The notes under the pieces were generated by a model. That model did not search any database. It was not told the DNA's origin and was given only the letters and a program-made list of their open reading frames with translations. From positions 496,001 through 560,000 of the forward strand of contig NZ_JAFCJS010000003.1 in NCBI RefSeq assembly GCF_018130825.1: a DNA stretch of 64,000 nucleotides, given 5' to 3'. Position numbers and translations under genes: made by a program. Positions 48,158 to 56,965 of the stretch are shown in pieces; positions within the stretch are counted from its first letter, which is position 1; each line of letters starts with the position of its first letter. Origin of the DNA: Bradyrhizobium liaoningense. GTDB lineage: Bacteria; Pseudomonadota; Alphaproteobacteria; Rhizobiales; Xanthobacteraceae.

Positions 48158-49603
48158 ATGTCCGACATCGCCGAGATCCCGGTCGATGAGCAAGAGCGCC
48201 CGCCGCCGCCGCCGCCGCGTCCCGTGCGGAGCGCGCTGACCGACGGGCCGATCCTGCGCACGCTGCTCGGACTCGCCTGGCCGAACGTGATCGCGCTGTC
48301 GGCCGGCACCTGTACCGTGATCGCGGAGACCTCCTATATCGGCCGGCTCGGCGTCGAGGCGCTGGCCGCGATGGCGCTGGTGTTTCCGACAGTGATCCTG
48401 ACCATGACGATGTCGGGCGGCGCTATGGGCGGCGCGGTTGCTTCAGCCATCGCACGCGCGCTCGGCGCCGGCGATCGCGAGCGCGCCGGCACGCTCGCCG
48501 CGCATGCGCTGCTGATCGGCATCAGCTTCGGTCTCGTCTTCATGCTGGGCATGTTGATCTATGGCCCCACGGTGCTCGAAATGCTCGGCGGCCGCGGCGA
48601 TGTGCTGACGCATGCGATCGCCTACACGCAGGTGTTCTTCGGCGGCGCCGTGCTGCCCTGGCTGCTCAACACCATGGCGGGCATCCTGCGCGGCACCGGC
48701 AACATGAAGCTGCCGTCGTTCCTGATCCTCAACTCCGCGGCCTGGCAGATCGTGCTCGGCGGCACGCTCGGCCTCGGGCTCGGTCCGGTGCCGCAGCTCG
48801 GCATGCGCGGCGTCGCGGCCGGCGCACTGATCGCCTATTGCATGAACATCTCGATCATGGGCTGGTACCTGTTCTCGGGCCGCGCCCGCGTCGTTCCGAA
48901 GCTGCGCGGCCTGCGCATCCAATGGGCGATGTTCTTCGACATCCTCAAGGTCGGCGCCATCGCCTGCTTCTCGCCGCTGCAATCGGTGCTGACGATCTCG
49001 ATCTTCACCCACATGCTGGCGAAGTTCGGCACTGCGATCCTAGCCGGATACGGCATCGGCGCGCGGCTGGAATTTCTGCTGACCTCGATCGCGTTCTCGT
49101 TCGGCATCGCCTCGGTGCCGATGGTCGGCATGGCCATCGGCGCCGGCCGCATCGCGCGTGCCCGGCGCATCGCCTGGATCGCAGGCGCGAGCGCGTTCGT
49201 CGCCGTCGGTGCGCCGGCATGCCTCGTCGCGCTGTTCCCCGATCTCTGGGTCAACATCTTCACGGATAGTGCGACCGTGCGCGCCACCAGCCATCAATAT
49301 CTGTCCACGGTGGCGCCGTTCTACGCCTTCATCGGACTGGCCTCGACGATGTATTTCTCCTCGCAAGGTGCGGCGAAGGTGATCGGCCCGGTGCTGGCGC
49401 AGACCGCGCGGCTGATCTACATCTCGGCGGTCGGCTGGTGGTTGCTGACGCACGAGGCCACCGCGCAGAGCTTCTTCTGGCTGGCCGCGAGTTCGATGGT
49501 CGTGCTCGGCCTGCTGTCCTGCTCCAGCGTCGTGCTGACGCGCTGGGGACCGCGCGAGGGCAAGCCCGCGATCAGGCCGGCTCTGTCCGGCGCGGCGGAT
49601 TAG
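48158..49603 (+). CDS. MATE-family efflux transporter
   Basis: 481 residues with 12 predicted membrane segments in two homologous halves. It exports drugs or organic cations by Na+ or H+ exchange. ILRTLLGLAWPNVIALSAGT opens the first half; GGAMGGAVASAIARALGAGD is the conserved MATE segment. The second half repeats it with AIGAGRIARARRIAWIAGAS. The start at 48158 follows GGGAGAGGAC; a proline run (PPPPPPRP) lies in the cytoplasmic N-terminus. Confidence 0.93.
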   Translation: MSDIAEIPVDEQERPPPPPPRPVRSALTDGPILRTLLGLAWPNVIALSAGTCTVIAETSYIGRLGVEALAAMALVFPTVILTMTMSGGAMGGAVASAIARALGAGDRERAGTLAAHALLIGISFGLVFMLGMLIYGPTVLEMLGGRGDVLTHAIAYTQVFFGGAVLPWLLNTMAGILRGTGNMKLPSFLILNSAAWQIVLGGTLGLGLGPVPQLGMRGVAAGALIAYCMNISIMGWYLFSGRARVVPKLRGLRIQWAMFFDILKVGAIACFSPLQSVLTISIFTHMLAKFGTAILAGYGIGARLEFLLTSIAFSFGIASVPMVGMAIGAGRIARARRIAWIAGASAFVAVGAPACLVALFPDLWVNIFTDSATVRATSHQYLSTVAPFYAFIGLASTMYFSSQGAAKVIGPVLAQTARLIYISAVGWWLLTHEATAQSFFWLAASSMVVLGLLSCSSVVLTRWGPREGKPAIRPALSGAAD

Positions 49604-49744
49604 GACGCGCGCCGGATTTTTGTTTCTGAATGTTTCCATCGGTTGCTTGGCAATGCGCGGTAACCGATGCCGCGCCATGCCGAAGGCTCCGCGCCAGCTC
49701 CTGGCGACAACTTCGCCGCGAGTTCATCAGCACGGAAAGCCACC

Positions 49745-50425
49745 ATGACCTCGATTTCGTCGCTCTCCTCCCATCACCACACATCGCCGTTGCAGCGACT
49801 GCAGGATGAACTGCAGGCGGAAGTCAGTTCCGGCGCGATCAGCTCGTCCGATCAGACGGCGCTGTCGTCAGCGCTCAGCGACATCGATTCCGCCCTGCAG
49901 TCGAGCAGCGCGAGCGATCAGTCCAGCGGCAGCAAATTGTCGCCCGACGAGTTCGCGTCCAAGATCGATGATCTCATCCAGCAGGAAGTATCGAACGGCA
50001 AGCTGACCGACGAGCAGGCCACCGAGCTGCAAGGTGTGTTCAAGGCGGCGTTCTCCCATGGTCCGGGTGGACCGGGCGGCGCAGGCGGACCGCCGCCCGG
50101 GCCGCCGCCGGATGGCGGCGCTTCGGCCAGTGGCACGGACAGTTCGTCGAGCGGCAATCCGCTGGTGGATCTGCTGCAGCAATTCCTTCAGTCGCTGACG
50201 AGCTCGTTGACCGATTCGACCTCGTCCACGACCGGATCGAGCGACACGACGACCGGGAGCAGCACAGATAGTTCGTCCAGCACCACGTCCGCGACGGAGT
50301 TGCTGCAGCAATTTCTCCAATCACTGAAAGACTCGTTCGCCGACCACACCTACGACGCGGGATCGACCGACGCTGCGACCGCAAACGCTTCGGTGTCAGG
50401 CGTCCTTCTCAACGACCGGGTCTGA
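49745..50425 (+). CDS. Ser/Thr-rich, repeat-containing hypothetical protein (226 aa)
   Basis: TSISSLSSHHHTSPLQRLQD followed by two similar helical units: AEVSSGAISSSDQTALSSAL and QQEVSNGKLTDEQATELQGV, each reminiscent of EF-hand-like or short helical repeats. A Gly/Pro hinge (GPGGPGGAGGPPPGPPP) leads to two LLQQFLQSL repeats separated by Ser/Thr-rich linkers. No signal peptide. Probably exported by a non-Sec route or structural. Function unknown. Confidence 0.7.
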   Translation: MTSISSLSSHHHTSPLQRLQDELQAEVSSGAISSSDQTALSSALSDIDSALQSSSASDQSSGSKLSPDEFASKIDDLIQQEVSNGKLTDEQATELQGVFKAAFSHGPGGPGGAGGPPPGPPPDGGASASGTDSSSSGNPLVDLLQQFLQSLTSSLTDSTSSTTGSSDTTTGSSTDSSSSTTSATELLQQFLQSLKDSFADHTYDAGSTDAATANASVSGVLLNDRV

Positions 50426-50533
50426 TAGCCCCGACGCATCACGCCCCTGACCCGGTGCAACCATCCTTCGTGCCCCGAAGGGTGGTTGTTTCGTAGCCGG
50501 AGTTGCCACGCGGCAGCAGCCAGCGCGTACGGT

Positions 50534-50971
50534 CTAGCGATGCTTGTGGCGGCGATGGCCGCCGCCACCGACATTGGCGAGCCGCATCAGTTGCGGGATC
50601 ATCGCCATCATGTCGCCGCCACCGGCACCACCTAGCATGTTCATGATGTCTCCGCCGCCCACGCCGCCGAGGCCAGTCGGCACGCCTCCGCCCATCGGCG
50701 CGTAGCCGCCGTAATTCGGGGCGCCAAATCCGCCGCCGCCGTTCTCCATCATGCGGCTCATCATCGGACCCATGGTCTGCATCAGCATGGCGAAGCGGCG
50801 CTTGCCCATCTTCGCCTTCATCATCTCCAGCATCGGCGCCATCTGGGTCATCATGTCCTCGCCGCCGGCACCTCCGCCGCTGAGGAACTGCGCCTTGGCC
50901 GGCACGCTCGACATCGAAAACAGCAGCAGCACGGCGGCTGCCTGACAGATCACCTTGTCCGCACCTCTCAT
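50534..50971 (-). CDS. Gly/Met-rich exported protein (145 aa)
   Basis: RGADKVICQAAAVLLLFSMS is a signal peptide with cleavage near AKAQ. The mature part has Met-rich helices (EDMMTQMAPMLEMMKAKMGK) and Gly-rich stretches ending GGGGHRRHKHR. GAGGAGCATGCC precedes the ATG at 50971. Met- and His-rich periplasmic proteins sometimes bind copper; here that is only a guess. Confidence 0.7.
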   Translation of the reverse strand: MRGADKVICQAAAVLLLFSMSSVPAKAQFLSGGGAGGEDMMTQMAPMLEMMKAKMGKRRFAMLMQTMGPMMSRMMENGGGGFGAPNYGGYAPMGGGVPTGLGGVGGGDIMNMLGGAGGGDMMAMIPQLMRLANVGGGGHRRHKHR

Positions 50972-51081
50972 GGCATGCTCCTCGCGTGCGTGGCGCCGCC
51001 GGGAGAGCGGAGCCAACCGGACGCACGCGGGCATGGTTACGGCCGGCGCGAGCGCGGCACTGTGAAGAACATCACGCAAGC

Positions 51082-51130
51082 GAGCATGATCCGGAAAAGT
51101 GTGCAGCGGTTTTCCGAAAAGATCATGCTC
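51082..51130. repeat. Dispersed palindromic repeat (RPE-like), copy 2
   Basis: Same 49-bp element as at 46716-46764, essentially identical, between two minus-strand genes. Confidence 0.85.
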
Positions 51131-51140
51131 AAACAAAGAG

Positions 51141-51536
51141 CTACCCAGGCGGGAACGCCCGGTGGATCGCGGCGACGGCCTCCTTCGTTTGTCCCTGAAC
51201 GTAGGCCGAAAGTTCGTTCGGCAGCATGTCGATGATCCAGACCAGCCGGCACCGCGCCTCGCCCTCGGCGATCACCTGCACCGAGGCGCTGTAATGCTTC
51301 AGCCGTTCGTTGTTGATCGCATAGACCAGACGCCGTCGCGCGTCGTCGCAATCGACCAGCACCTCGCGCGCGACGGAGCCGTTGGCGAAGGTGACGATAC
51401 GCGCATCGCCTTCGAGCGTGCACGCCGTGACGAAGCCCGGCGCCAGCCGCTGCGGCAGCGCGCCGTAATCGCGCACCGCGTCCCAGACGTCGCGGGCGGG
51501 GACGGGAAGGGGGATGTCGTTGTGGATGGAGGCCAT
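51141..51536 (-). CDS. SRPBCC-family (polyketide cyclase-like) protein
   Basis: 131 residues of START/Bet v1-like fold, a hydrophobic-ligand pocket: PVPARDVWDAVRDYGALPQR at the N-terminus, GDARIVTFANGSVAREVLVD in the sheet, and the long C-terminal helix QTKEAVAAIHRAF. The ATG at 51536 is chosen because AGGAACAAC precedes it; another ATG lies at 51548. Ligand unknown. Confidence 0.85.
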   Translation of the reverse strand: MASIHNDIPLPVPARDVWDAVRDYGALPQRLAPGFVTACTLEGDARIVTFANGSVAREVLVDCDDARRRLVYAINNERLKHYSASVQVIAEGEARCRLVWIIDMLPNELSAYVQGQTKEAVAAIHRAFPPG

Positions 51537-51560
51537 GTTGTTCCTCATGAGATGGAGCTC

Positions 51561-51649
51561 GTAGGGTGGGCAAAGGCGCAACGCGCCGTGCCCACGATCT
51601 GTCAATGATCGCGACAGATGGTGGGCACGCTACGCTTTGCCCACCCTAC
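51561..51649. repeat. Long inverted repeat
   Basis: GTAGGGTGGGCAAAG and CTTTGCCCACCCTAC form the outer stem, with further pairing GTGCCCAC/GTGGGCAC and CTGTC/GACAG inside. A common Bradyrhizobium intergenic element by its sequence style. Confidence 0.8.
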
Positions 51650-51682
51650 GGCATCTGCGTATGTGGAGCGCTTGGTCGCGCC

Positions 51683-52042
51683 TCACACGCAAACCGCCTC
51701 GACATTGTTGCCGTCAGGATCGATCAAAAACGCCGCATAATAAGTCGGGCTGTAATCCCTACGCGGCCCGGCGCCGCCATTGTCGCGGCCGCCGCTCTTC
51801 AGGCCCTCGCTGTGAAACGCCTTGACCGCGTCATGATCCTCGGCACGGAACGCGATATGCGCGCCGTCGGCCTTCCGGCCCTTGTTCAGGTGCAGCCACA
51901 GCGCCGGCTCGCCCTTCGGCCCGAAGCCGGCATAGCCGTCGCCGCTTGAGCACAGGACATAGCCGAGCGGTGCCAGCACCGCGGTGTAGAAGCGCGTGGC
52001 GGCGTCGAGGTCGGCAACGCGCAATCCGATATGGTCGTACAT
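51683..52042 (-). CDS. VOC-superfamily (glyoxalase/bleomycin-resistance-like) protein
   Basis: 119 residues: YDHIGLRVADLDAATRFYTA with the metal-binding His, LWLHLNKGRKADGAHIAFRA and YAAFLIDPDGNNVEAV with the terminal Glu. Metal-dependent paired beta-alpha-beta modules; exact reaction unknown. The ATG at 52042 is supported by GGAGACGAAT. Confidence 0.88.
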   Translation of the reverse strand: MYDHIGLRVADLDAATRFYTAVLAPLGYVLCSSGDGYAGFGPKGEPALWLHLNKGRKADGAHIAFRAEDHDAVKAFHSEGLKSGGRDNGGAGPRRDYSPTYYAAFLIDPDGNNVEAVCV

Positions 52043-52097
52043 ATTCGTCTCCATTGCAAAGCGCGCCGCAACTGGCGCGCGCCGGAGACGACCCTAG

Positions 52098-52937
52098 TCA
52101 GTTGAGGGCAACCCGCTCTTGGAGAATCTTGCGCTCGCCCTTCGAGGCCTGCCGGAACTTCGTCGGCGACACGCCGGCGGCGCGATGGAAAGTGCGGACG
52201 AAGTTGGAGAGGTCGCCGAAGCCGACGTCATAGGCGACATCGGTGACGGCAATGTCATCATCTGTCAGCAGGCGCGCGGCGTGCCGCAGCCGCGAGCGCA
52301 CCAGATATTGATGCGGGGTGACGCCGAGCACGGCCGAGAACAGCCGCAGGAAATGGAACGGGCTGAGGCCGGCCTGCTTTGCCGCCTGTTCGAGGTCGAG
52401 CTCGGCATACGAATTGTCGTCGATCCACAGCGCGGCCTCGACGGCGCGGCGGCGGTCGCGCGCGGTCGGCGTGGCCGGCTTGCGCGCCTTGCCCGAAACC
52501 ACATCAATGAAACGGCCCGCAAGAATTTGGCCGATCTCGTCGAGACCCAAGTCGCTGTTGCCATCTGCTGCCGTCTGGGCCAGCTCGCCCAACACCATCA
52601 GCTCGGGCAGCGGCGGTGTCGCGCCGACCTGCCAGATCTCGCGCCGTCCCCCGAGGGCATCGACCAGGTTCTCGCTGAAGAAGAAGCCGAGGCAGACGTC
52701 GCCCGAGACATGCTCATGCGTGCAGGTGTATTCCTCGCCGGGGGCGCCGACCAGCATCGAGCCCGCCACCAGCTCGAAGAAGCCGGCACGGCAATGGCAG
52801 CCAAAGCTGCCGGAGCGGACATAGGCGATGGAATGGCCGGTGCGGCATTCCGCGAACGGCGTGTCGTCCGGTCCCGCATCGCAGCGAAACTCGGAGACGG
52901 TCATCGAGCCTGTCTTCAGCAGCGTGGTGGCATCCAT
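52098..52937 (-). CDS. AraC-family transcriptional regulator
   Basis: 279 residues. An N-terminal cupin-like sensing domain contains [20 protein letters not shown]. The C-terminal double helix-turn-helix is [20 protein letters not shown] and [20 protein letters not shown], ending GVSPTKFRQ. Divergence from its neighbours and lack of a linked operon leave its target unknown; the VOC gene directly downstream on the same strand is the first candidate. Confidence 0.9.
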   Translation of the reverse strand: MDATTLLKTGSMTVSEFRCDAGPDDTPFAECRTGHSIAYVRSGSFGCHCRAGFFELVAGSMLVGAPGEEYTCTHEHVSGDVCLGFFFSENLVDALGGRREIWQVGATPPLPELMVLGELAQTAADGNSDLGLDEIGQILAGRFIDVVSGKARKPATPTARDRRRAVEAALWIDDNSYAELDLEQAAKQAGLSPFHFLRLFSAVLGVTPHQYLVRSRLRHAARLLTDDDIAVTDVAYDVGFGDLSNFVRTFHRAAGVSPTKFRQASKGERKILQERVALN

Positions 52938-52948
52938 GCCGCCTTATC

Positions 52949-52999
52949 TAGGCATGATCCGGACAAGTGTGTAGCGGTTGTCCGACAAGATCATGCCTA
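52949..52999. repeat. Dispersed palindromic repeat (RPE-like), diverged copy 3
   Basis: TAGGCATGATCCGGACAAGT ... TGTCCGACAAGATCATGCCTA. Base changes relative to copies 1 and 2 are compensated on the other arm (GGAAAA/TTTTCC becomes GGACAA/TTGTCC), which argues for selection on the folded form. Confidence 0.85.
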
Positions 53000-53034
53000 A
53001 AAAGACAAGGCTAAGGTGCGATCGGGATCGCGCC

Positions 53035-53613
53035 TTAGCCGGACGGCCTCGGCGGAGCAACGGGCAGCAGCACCTCGAACAGCGTCTTGCTGGCGACCGG
53101 ATGGGCGCCCTCCAGCGACAGCAGCCGCCGCTTGGAGATCATCCCGCCGTAAGGCGAGATCCGGCCGGTGTAATTGCCGGCCTCCAGCACGCGGTGGCAG
53201 GGCACGATCAGCATGTAGGGATTCTTCGCGATCGCCTGCGCCACCGAATGCGCGGCGCCGGAGGCGCCCAGCGCCTTGGCGATCTCGTGATAGGTGCGCG
53301 TCTCCCCGCGCGGAATCGTGCAGGTGTATTCGTAGACCCGCCGGTTGAAGCCGGGCACGCCGCCGGCATCCAGGCTGACGTCGGAAAAATCGGGATCGTT
53401 GCCCTGCAGCAGGCTCACGATGCCCTCGATCGCAAGCTCGGTATTGGGCAAAGGCTGCTGCTCGCGCGCCTCGGGATGAGCCTGGAAAATCCGGCGGCGG
53501 GTGTCGATCTCCCGCGCCTCCGGCAATTGCACGGCCACGACACCAGTGCTGCTCCAGATGATGCCGCAACGGCCTATCGCCGTGTCGAATACCGTGTAGC
53601 CACGCCCCACCAT
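53035..53613 (-). CDS. ogt: Methylated-DNA-protein cysteine methyltransferase (Ogt type)
   Basis: 192 residues. Removes alkyl groups from O6-alkylguanine by suicide transfer to its Cys. The active site is in LIVPCHRVLEAG (PCHRV); RVYEYTCTIPRGETRTYHEI and GASGAAHSVAQAIAKNPYML are the DNA-binding helix region. Start at the ATG at 53613; the open frame continues upstream without family similarity. Confidence 0.92.
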   Translation of the reverse strand: MVGRGYTVFDTAIGRCGIIWSSTGVVAVQLPEAREIDTRRRIFQAHPEAREQQPLPNTELAIEGIVSLLQGNDPDFSDVSLDAGGVPGFNRRVYEYTCTIPRGETRTYHEIAKALGASGAAHSVAQAIAKNPYMLIVPCHRVLEAGNYTGRISPYGGMISKRRLLSLEGAHPVASKTLFEVLLPVAPPRPSG

Positions 53614-53785
53614 GCACACGCCCCACTCAGTGCACGCTCTTCCCCCGACAGGCCGATCATAACACCGCCACAATCCGGCGCACCCAGAATCTTGCCAGGA
53701 CATTAACAACCGTCCGGGCGGACGCGCCAAACCGCTTGGCGGGAGGCGCCGTCTCGGCTAATCAGGATGGGCGCGAAGCGCACAA

Positions 53786-53859
53786 GCGGGCGTAGTTCAA
53801 TGGTAGAACGGCAGCTTCCCAAGCTGCATACGAGGGTTCGATTCCCTTCGCCCGCTCCA
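53786..53859 (+). tRNA. tRNA-Gly (anticodon CCC)
   Basis: Cloverleaf can be drawn: acceptor GCGGGCG/CGCCCGC, D-arm around GTTCAATGGTAGAAC, anticodon stem GCAGC/GCTGC with loop TTCCCAA (anticodon CCC), T-arm with GGTTCGATTCC, discriminator T and encoded CCA. 74 nucleotides including CCA. Confidence 0.95.
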
Positions 53860-54144
53860 ATCCCTTCCCCCGGCCCGATCGGCCCTTTGGTGTTGCGGCC
53901 CGAATTCTCCCCGCGGTCTTGAACCGGTGCGCCAACGAACGGGCACGTCGAGCTGATGTGCCGCGCTTAGTCCATTGCGCTTAGCACGAACTGCAGTCTG
54001 TCGGCAGGCCGACACGGAGTTCATGTTTCCGGGCACCGCCCGCGCAAATCCGCACGCAGCATCAACGGGTCGGCTCAAGGGCCGGATCGAGATCGAACGA
54101 GTCGCACCGCATGTAGAGCGCAAGACCCAGAGGGGAGATGGTCC

Positions 54145-54678
54145 ATGCCTGATGCACGAATCCATATCGTCACAGCCATGATTGCCACATTCGCAATCAG
54201 CTCGGCATATCCCATGACCTCGATGCAACCGCAGCAGGGCTCTGCGATCGCGGCGCGGGCCATGGTTGCGAAGAAGCAAGCCGTCGCTCGGCCGGACAAG
54301 CCGGCGGCGCATCGGCTCGTGATCCAGGTCAACCAGAACGATCCCGCCGTGATGAATCTGGCGCTCAACAACGCAACCAACGTGCTCGAATACTACCGCA
54401 AGAAGGGCGAGGAAGCCGATGTCGAGATCGTGGCGTTCGGTCCCGGGCTGCACATGCTGCCCAAGGACACGACACCGGTCGCCGATCGCATTCACGCTAT
54501 GAACGAGCTCGCCTTCCCGAGCAAGATCCGCTTCGCCGCATGCGGCGTCACCAGGGAAGGGATGGAAAAGAAGGAAGGCAAGCCGCTGGAGCTGCTGCCG
54601 GAGGCGTCCATGGTGCCCTCGGGCGTCGTCCACATGATGGAGCTGCAGGAGAAGGGCTGGAGCTACGTCCGGCCATAG
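54145..54678 (+). CDS. DsrE-family protein with N-terminal signal or anchor (177 aa)
   Basis: PDARIHIVTAMIATFAISSA is a hydrophobic leader. The domain follows: RLVIQVNQNDPAVMNLALNN, EVEIVAFGPGLHML-type strand (DVEIVAFGPGLHMLPKDTTP), IRFAACGVTREGMEKKEG with a conserved Cys, and VPSGVVHMMELQEKGWSYVR. DsrE-like folds handle sulfur transfer; exported versions of this COG are of unknown role. Followed after 15 bases by the TAXI receptor gene. Confidence 0.82.
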   Translation: MPDARIHIVTAMIATFAISSAYPMTSMQPQQGSAIAARAMVAKKQAVARPDKPAAHRLVIQVNQNDPAVMNLALNNATNVLEYYRKKGEEADVEIVAFGPGLHMLPKDTTPVADRIHAMNELAFPSKIRFAACGVTREGMEKKEGKPLELLPEASMVPSGVVHMMELQEKGWSYVRP

Positions 54679-54693
54679 ACATAGGAGGCCGCG

Positions 54694-55758
54694 ATGATGC
54701 GCAAGCTGCTGTTCATACTGGCCTTGTCGCTGCTCGAGCTGCCCGCTTCCGCGCAAAATGCCAACAGGGCCGGTGGTGACAAGCGATCCGTTGAGCGTGC
54801 CGCACCCGCACCGGCGCGCGGGAGCTACGCCGCGCGCCCCGTTCAACCGCGAAGCGCGGAAGCGGAGGTAAGGGATCGCATCAACGCGGGCTCGGTCGGT
54901 CTCGCCGCCGGATTGCTGGAAGGCGCGCCGCTCCGCTTCGCCACCGAGATCTCGCGCGTCGTCAACGAGGGCGGAAAGGTCAACGTGCTTCCGATCGTGA
55001 CGCGCGGACCGACCGAGAACGTCAACGATCTGCTCTATCTCAAGGGGGTCGACGTCGCGATCATCAACAGCGATTCGCTCGACGAGTACCGCGCTCAGGT
55101 GCCCGAGATCGGAAACCGTATCGTCCACGTGATGAACCTGTTTCCGTCGGAGCTGCACATCTTCGCGCGTCCGGAGATCAATTCGCTCGCCGACCTCGCG
55201 GGCAGGAAGGTGAACTTCAACACGCAGGGCACCGCCGCCGCCTATTCGGGTCCGCTCGTTTTCAGCCGCCTCGGTATCGAGGTCGAGAAGACATTCATGC
55301 CTCACCCGGTTGCACTCGAGCAGATGCGCAAGGGCGAAATGGCGGCCGTGGTCTTCGTCACGTCCAAGCCGGTAGACGCGTTCGTGAAGCGCAAGTGGGA
55401 TGAGGGCTTCAAGTTCCTGCCGGTGCCGTTTGGTCCTGGATTGATCGACTATTACGTGCCCGCCTCGCTGACCTCGGCCGACTATCCGGCGCTGGTGCCG
55501 GCGGGACAAACAGTCGAGACGATCGCGGTGTCGACGGTTCTGGTTGCGTATAACTGGAAGCCGGGCTCGCCGCGCCATGACCGTGTGACCGCCTTCGTGA
55601 ACGAACTGTTCGGCAAGCTCGACGAGCTGCGCGTGTCCGGCTTCGATCCGAAATGGAAGGATGCCGATCCCTCTGCCAGCGTTCCCGGATTGCAGCGCCT
55701 GAAGGCGGCCGAGAGCTGGCGGGATCCCCAGATGGCCAATCGGACGGCGCGTCCATGA
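54694..55758 (+). CDS. TAXI-family TRAP-type solute-binding protein
   Basis: 354 residues with a signal peptide (MRKLLFILALSLLELPASA). The mature protein has a low-complexity linker, then INAGSVGLAAGLLEGAPLRF, VDVAIINSDSLDEYRAQVPE and LADLAGRKVNFNTQGTAAAY, the recognisable periplasmic binding core. Such receptors usually serve TRAP transporters, but no TRAP membrane genes are adjacent, so it may be an orphan receptor or sensor. TAGGAGGCCGCG precedes the ATG; it overlaps the next gene by ATGA. Confidence 0.85.
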   Translation: MMRKLLFILALSLLELPASAQNANRAGGDKRSVERAAPAPARGSYAARPVQPRSAEAEVRDRINAGSVGLAAGLLEGAPLRFATEISRVVNEGGKVNVLPIVTRGPTENVNDLLYLKGVDVAIINSDSLDEYRAQVPEIGNRIVHVMNLFPSELHIFARPEINSLADLAGRKVNFNTQGTAAAYSGPLVFSRLGIEVEKTFMPHPVALEQMRKGEMAAVVFVTSKPVDAFVKRKWDEGFKFLPVPFGPGLIDYYVPASLTSADYPALVPAGQTVETIAVSTVLVAYNWKPGSPRHDRVTAFVNELFGKLDELRVSGFDPKWKDADPSASVPGLQRLKAAESWRDPQMANRTARP

Positions 55759-56567
55759 GGCGGCTCGCCGCTATCCTGTTCGCCATGGTCGAGATCGCGG
55801 AAGCCCACGGTCAATCCGCGTCCAGCACCTTGAAGGGCCTGGACGAATGCTTCGCACAGACACGCAACGCTGAAGCCGCCTGCGATCAGGTCAGCAGCGA
55901 CACTGCGGCTCGTCTTGGCTGCAGGTTGAAGGCGCACAGTGCGGAGAAACAATGCCTCGATCATCTGTTCGCCAACAAGGACGAAGCCCGGCAGTCCGGC
56001 GATGGGCCTGCGAAGCCGCGCGCCCGCATGCCGCCCGCGCCGACCGCATCCGGGCCGCCGCCAGTGGCGGCACACCCCGATCGCGACGATCCGACCGCAG
56101 CGCTTCCGGCTGCTAAAGGATGGCTCATTAGCGAGACCACGTCCCCGCGAGACTTCTCGCCGCTCTTCGTGGCCAAGCTGTATGCGCTGCCCCCCATTGC
56201 CGCCGATGCGCCGCAGACGCTGGTCCTGCGTTGCCGGAACCAGCGGACCGAGATGTCCCTTGGAGCCAACGGCGTCTGGCGCGCCTCGCGCAGTGGTGAC
56301 GTCGAGGTCGCGCTGTCCTCCGATCTGCCGGCGGCAAGACCGCTACGCTGGCGGTTGGCGATCGATGGCCGCGCCGCCTTCATGGCGGACGACCCGGTCG
56401 ATCTGGTGCGCGCGCTCGGCGGCGGGCGGATGCCGATCGCCGTGACCGACGGTACGGGGCGCACCATCAGCGCGACCTTTGACCTCGCCGGCATCGACAT
56501 TGTCCGCGCCAGACTTGCGAATGCCTGCCGTTGGCCGAATGCGACGGTCGAAACGCGAGGGCGGTGA
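55755..56567 (+). CDS. Exported protein with VasI-like C-terminal domain (270 aa)
   Basis: RRLAAILFAMVEIAEAHGQS is a signal peptide; the next 60 residues contain several Cys (LDECFAQTRNAEAACDQVSS and LGCRLKAHSAEKQC). A Pro-rich linker leads to a domain beginning GWLISETTSPRDFSPLFVAK and including LVLRCRNQRTEMSLGANGVW and DLAGIDIVRARLANACRWP, which resembles VasI-type proteins of type VI secretion clusters. No other type VI genes are visible, so the link is only structural similarity. Confidence 0.65.
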   Translation: MRRLAAILFAMVEIAEAHGQSASSTLKGLDECFAQTRNAEAACDQVSSDTAARLGCRLKAHSAEKQCLDHLFANKDEARQSGDGPAKPRARMPPAPTASGPPPVAAHPDRDDPTAALPAAKGWLISETTSPRDFSPLFVAKLYALPPIAADAPQTLVLRCRNQRTEMSLGANGVWRASRSGDVEVALSSDLPAARPLRWRLAIDGRAAFMADDPVDLVRALGGGRMPIAVTDGTGRTISATFDLAGIDIVRARLANACRWPNATVETRGR

Positions 56568-56965
56568 CGGCATCCGGCGTGCAAGGCTCGAACGTCTTCC
56601 GGGCGCATCGAACGCCTTTCGACGATTCGATCAATGACCTCAGCGCCAAGGACGAAGCAGCCTTCGGAGCAGTCACAGCGGCCAAAATCTGCTCAAGTGT
56701 TGATCGGAGACGAAGCAAGACTCATGGATGCTGATTGCCCGAGCATGCGTGTTGTCGTTCGAGCCATGCCGGAATCCATGCACCATCATTCGCAGATTTG
56801 CAGCGATGACGCATCGCGCGACATCAAGCGTTCGTCATCCAGGGGCACTAGACTTGCTTTGATCAGCAGTCTGGTCGGCAGCGACTTATTGGCGCCGCGT
56901 TTTTGTTTCTGATCATCGAACAAAACATTCGGACCCGGCCTGTTGCCGGGCAAACGGAGGCATGG
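56568..56965. other. Gene-free interval
   Basis: About 400 bases with no convincing frame; CGGAGGCATGG at its end is the ribosome site of the next gene. Confidence 0.5.

Noticed and set aside
53797..55578. Long minus-strand frame of almost 600 codons
   Set aside because: It is antisense to a tRNA, the DsrE gene and the TAXI gene; its composition is that of a GC-rich shadow.
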